NCBI GenBank assembly: GCA_964494985.1
Contig: CAZBUB010000051.1
Span: 1-16,004 of the forward strand
DNA: 16,004 nucleotides
From: CAZBUB01 sp964494985
GTDB lineage: Bacteria > Desulfobacterota > Desulfovibrionia > Desulfovibrionales > Desulfothermaceae
Direction of reading: 5' to 3'
The notes under the pieces are model-generated. The model ran no database searches and was not told the origin of the DNA. It saw only the letters and a list, made by a program, of their open reading frames with translations. Position numbers and translations under genes: made by a program. This document shows positions 13,755-16,004 of the stretch, piece by piece (position 1 is the stretch's first letter; each line of letters begins with the position of its first letter).

Positions 13755-13814
13755 GTCTGGTTTTAAAACTGCCTCGGCAGAATAATGCATTTTCATGTTG
13801 CAGCTGATTTTGTA

Positions 13815-13842
13815 TTGACATAATGGCTGCTGAGGGTAGTCT
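13815..13842 (+). promoter_or_regulatory. Candidate promoter of the znuA-like gene
   Basis: TTGACA (13815-13820) with a 16-nt spacer to TAGTCT (13837-13842, 3 of 6). The -35 is perfect and the -10 is poor. No Zur-type palindrome was recognised in 13755-13925. Confidence 0.3.
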
Positions 13843-13925
13843 TAAGGTTGTTTGGACTTTTGAGCTCTCGCGAAGTAGATGCATGACATACAAGCAATTT
13901 TTTTGTGCAGGATAAGGAGCTTATT

Positions 13926-14882
13926 ATGGAGACTATAGCCAGGGCTGGATGGTTTCGCAAAGCAATTGCGCTGCTTGTGCTGGGCGCTGGGGTTTTGGTT
14001 TTGGGGCTCTGGCCCAGGCAGGCCTCTGCAGAGCAGGAAAGGCTGCAGGTGGTGGTCAGCATCCCGCCGCAGAAGTATTTTGTGCAGCAGATCGGCGGAG
14101 AATACGTGGATGTTTCTGTTCTGCTGCCGTCAGGGGCCAGCCCGCACGGATTCGAGCCCAAGTCTTCGCAGATGGCGGAACTGGGCCAGGCCCAGTTGTA
14201 CCTGGCCATAGGCGTAGAATACGAAAAGACCCTGTTGCCCAGGCTGGAGTCCATGCATCCTGATCTGGAGATAGTGCATACTGATAAAGGGATCAGGAAG
14301 ATCCCCATGCAGGGGCATGCAAAAGGATCAGGAAATCACAGCCATGACCACGGACACGAACATGAAGACAACCATGACCATGAAGGTCGGGATCCCCATG
14401 TCTGGCTGGCCCCGGATCTAGCCTTGATCCAGGCCCAAAACATCTATCAGGCTCTGGCAGGGGCCCTGCCGGAGCAAAAGCCGGAGCTGCAGGAAAATCT
14501 GATAGACCTGCAGCAGGAGATCCTGGACCTGCATCAGGAGATCATGACTGCATTGCAGGATGTAGAGCCGGGCAGCAAGTTTATGGTTCTGCATCCTGCC
14601 TGGGCCTATTTCGCGCGCACGTACGGTCTGGTCCAGATACCTATTGAGCTGGAGGGCAAGGAGCCTAAAGCCAGGCACCTGAAGGAGTTGATAGATCTGG
14701 CCAGAGAGGAGGGTATCCAGGTGGTGTTTGTCTCACCGCAGTTCTCGGAGAGCTCAGCCAGACAGATTGCTGATTCCATATCAGGGGAAATTGTCAGCAT
14801 TGACCCCCTGGCCCAGGACTGGATGCAGAACATGCAGGAAGTAGCGGATAAGCTAAGGCAGGCTGTGCCGGATGGGTCCTAA
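13926..14882 (+). CDS. znuA: Zinc/metal ABC transporter substrate-binding protein (ZnuA-like, cluster A-I)
   Basis: 318 residues from ATG 13926, chosen because AAGGAG ends six nt upstream. A signal peptide covers 1 to about 36 (two Arg/Lys, long hydrophobic core, ending RQASA). Cluster A-I motifs are VVVSIPPQKYFVQQIGG, SGASPHGFEP (His74), DPHVWLAP (His158), FMVLHPAWAYFARTYGL (His223) and SIDPLAQDW (Asp293), giving the three-His plus one-Asp metal site. Between His74 and His158 lies a His/Asp/Glu-rich loop (131-152, GHEHEDNHDHEG type) typical of zinc binders. A backbone helix and LKELIDLAREEGIQVVFVSP complete the fold. No permease or ATPase gene adjoins it: the next element downstream is a cobalamin riboswitch. 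Its transporter must be elsewhere, or it serves another role. Zinc is the likeliest ligand; Co2+ or Mn2+ are possible given the neighbourhood. Confidence 0.88.
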   Translation: METIARAGWFRKAIALLVLGAGVLVLGLWPRQASAEQERLQVVVSIPPQKYFVQQIGGEYVDVSVLLPSGASPHGFEPKSSQMAELGQAQLYLAIGVEYEKTLLPRLESMHPDLEIVHTDKGIRKIPMQGHAKGSGNHSHDHGHEHEDNHDHEGRDPHVWLAPDLALIQAQNIYQALAGALPEQKPELQENLIDLQQEILDLHQEIMTALQDVEPGSKFMVLHPAWAYFARTYGLVQIPIELEGKEPKARHLKELIDLAREEGIQVVFVSPQFSESSARQIADSISGEIVSIDPLAQDWMQNMQEVADKLRQAVPDGS

Positions 14883-14972
14883 TATATCAATGAATCATGG
14901 TGAATCCAATGAAGATTCTCTGAGCGTGGCTTTTGAAGCTGTTACTCCTTGATTGCAACAACATAGACAGGG

Positions 14973-14999
14973 TTGACATCCAATAGTTTTTTGTATAGC
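14973..14999 (+). promoter_or_regulatory. Candidate promoter of the third riboswitch
   Basis: TTGACA (14973-14978), then a 15-nt spacer to TATAGC (14994-14999). The spacer is slightly short, but both boxes are good and the position, about 22 nt before the aptamer, is right. Confidence 0.45.
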
Positions 15000-15020
15000 T
15001 CTACCGCGAAAATAATCAGC

Positions 15021-15189
15021 TGTTCTAGGTTTTCCATCCAAGGGAATGAAAAGGGAATCCCGTGCAAATCGGGAACCGGCCCGCGGCTGTGAGCGGGGAC
15101 GAAAGCCGTATTTATGCCACTCTGGGAATTACTCGGGGGAAGGCGCGGTAACTAGAATGATCCGCAAGTCAGAAGACCTGCCTGGAACA
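15021..15189 (+). promoter_or_regulatory. Cobalamin riboswitch upstream of the DUF3450 gene
   Basis: Shows AAAAGGGAATCCCGTGCAAA, ACCGGCCCGCGGCTGTGA, GGGGACGAAAGCCGT, ATGCCACTCTGGGAATTAC, TCGGGGGAAGGCGCGGT and AGTCAGAAGACCTGCCTGGA. A nine-pair P1 closes TGTTCTAGG (15021-15029) with CCTGGAACA (15181-15189). A terminator follows at 15255-15294. Confidence 0.93.
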
Positions 15190-15254
15190 CAAGTCAGGAG
15201 CTGCTTCGAGGTGAAGTAGTGCCTGGATGGATCCCTGGCGGATGAAAACGGGAC

Positions 15255-15294
15255 ATCCCCGGATCGATACGAGTGTCGGTTCGGGGATTTTTTT
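15255..15294 (+). terminator. Riboswitch-controlled intrinsic terminator (DUF3450 leader)
   Basis: ATCCCCGGATCGA (15255-15267) pairs with TCGGTTCGGGGAT (15276-15288), with two wobble pairs, followed by a run of Ts to 15294. The 5' arm is the same as in the btuB terminator; the 3' arm has changed but kept pairing. Confidence 0.82.
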
Positions 15295-15340
15295 GTGTCT
15301 TGAATATAGTAATACTATTTAATGAGTCGGAATTGTTTAG

Positions 15341-15369
15341 TTGCATTATTTTATATTTAGTGCTATAGA
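15341..15369 (+). promoter_or_regulatory. Possible second promoter, downstream of the riboswitch terminator
   Basis: TTGCAT (15341-15346), 17-nt spacer, TATAGA (15364-15369), in an AT-rich stretch. A perfect ATAGTA-A-TACTAT palindrome lies just upstream (about 15305-15317). If active, it would bypass the riboswitch. Weak evidence. Confidence 0.3.
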
Positions 15370-15443
15370 GCTCGGCCATCTAGATGGCGTTAGCTTGTCC
15401 CAAGGCTCTTGCCTGCAGCAAACCAAAAACAGGAGAGGATCCT

Positions 15444-16004
15444 ATGAGGCTCAAGGTATTTACCCCCTGTCTTATGACTGGGGTGATTTTCAGCCTTTTG
15501 CTGGCCTGCAGTGTCCTGGCCCAGGAAAAAGCTCAAGACACTGGAGAGCGAGCACGCAAGCCGGTCTCGGAGGCGGTGGACATCCGCCAGCAGACTCAAA
15601 AGGAACGCGAAGAGTGGCAAGAGGAACGACAGGAGATGGTGGACCGCTATGACCGCTTGCAGGAGGAGAACAAGGACTTGAAGGACCAGCATGGGGAGCT
15701 AAGGGAACAGGTTGAGAGCGCAAAGGAGCGCGTCTCCGGCAAAGAGAAGCAACTGCAGGACATAGAACAGGTGGCCGAAGATATTGAGCCCTTTCTGGAT
15801 AACAGGCTGGCCAGCCTGGAGCAGCTGGTGGAAAAAGACCTGCCCTTCCTGACGGCAGAGCGGGAGAAGCGCCTGCAGCGGCTGGAGGAGCTCATGCAGG
15901 ATTCAGAACAAAAGGTCAGCGAGAAGTACCGCAGGATTATGGAGGCCTATCTGGTGGAGGCTGAGTACGGCAGGACCATCGAGGTGCAGCAAAAGAGCAT
16001 CCAG
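15444..16004 (+). CDS. DUF3450-family periplasmic coiled-coil protein of a TonB system (3' end beyond window)
   Basis: 187 codons to the window edge with no stop. ATG 15444 has AGGAGAGG five nt upstream. A signal peptide runs to about residue 26 (VFTPCLMTGVIFSLLLACSV, then LA-QE); Cys22 gives a weak alternative lipobox. The mature part is a long coiled coil (EEWQEERQEMVDRYDRLQEE, LREQVESAKERVSG). It then shows the DUF3450 pattern: IEPFLDNRLASLEQLVEKDL, PFLTAEREKRLQRLEELM and VSEKYRRIMEAYLVEAEYGR. DUF3450 proteins usually head operons encoding ExbB-, ExbD- and TonB-like proteins plus a TPR protein, and are thought to help energise outer-membrane receptors. The cobalamin riboswitch in its leader indicates that this TonB system serves corrinoid uptake, probably with BtuB at the other end of the window. 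The downstream genes are not visible. Confidence 0.85.
   Translation, partial: MRLKVFTPCLMTGVIFSLLLACSVLAQEKAQDTGERARKPVSEAVDIRQQTQKEREEWQEERQEMVDRYDRLQEENKDLKDQHGELREQVESAKERVSGKEKQLQDIEQVAEDIEPFLDNRLASLEQLVEKDLPFLTAEREKRLQRLEELMQDSEQKVSEKYRRIMEAYLVEAEYGRTIEVQQKSIQ

Overview
The window looks like part of a chromosome from an anaerobic deltaproteobacterium (Desulfobacterota, probably Desulfovibrio-like). This is an inference from gene content. The clues are a periplasmic, CbiK-type cobaltochelatase with a signal peptide (a type known from Desulfovibrio vulgaris), two FmdE-family proteins, a PaaK-type CoA ligase and moderate GC content. No rRNA, tRNA, CRISPR array or phage gene was seen.

Most of the window is devoted to corrinoid and metal acquisition. 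Three class-I cobalamin riboswitches, each followed by a very similar GC-rich intrinsic terminator, lie at 806-1062 (+), 13414-13676 (-) and 15021-15294 (+). The first controls btuB (outer-membrane TonB-dependent corrinoid receptor), followed on the same strand by btuF (periplasmic binding protein), btuC (permease) and btuD (ATPase). The second controls an unrecognised 113-aa protein and, probably, an exported His-rich CbiK. The third controls a DUF3450 protein that runs off the right edge; such proteins usually open TonB/ExbB/ExbD operons. Together these would give an outer-membrane receptor, its energiser, an inner-membrane importer and a periplasmic chelatase, all repressed by cobalamin. 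An orphan ZnuA-like metal-binding protein with a His-rich loop sits between the second and third riboswitches.

Layout: 1-307, 5' part of a PaaK/CoF-synthetase-like gene (-). 332-737, decayed transposase and hairpin repeats. 758-6557, riboswitch-btuB-btuF-btuC-[repeat island]-btuD. 6564-7337, ECHDC3-like crotonase (-). 7441-7924, a 43-aa Cys-rich protein with a structured leader and a terminator. 7977-8226, second copy of a foldback repeat. 8250-9146, coiled-coil PD-(D/E)XK protein (-). 9609-11693, two FmdE-family genes. 11724-11963, gene remnant and a long inverted repeat. 12025-13754, riboswitch-hypothetical-cbiK operon (-). 13926-14882, znuA-like gene. 14973-16004, riboswitch plus DUF3450 gene (partial).

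The points most worth a second look are the pair of homologous palindromic elements, one of which splits btuC from btuD and carries a nested hairpin; the B12-controlled periplasmic chelatase operon with its unknown partner; the exported/cytosolic FmdE pair; and the 43-aa Cys-rich protein whose leader can form two mutually exclusive hairpins.
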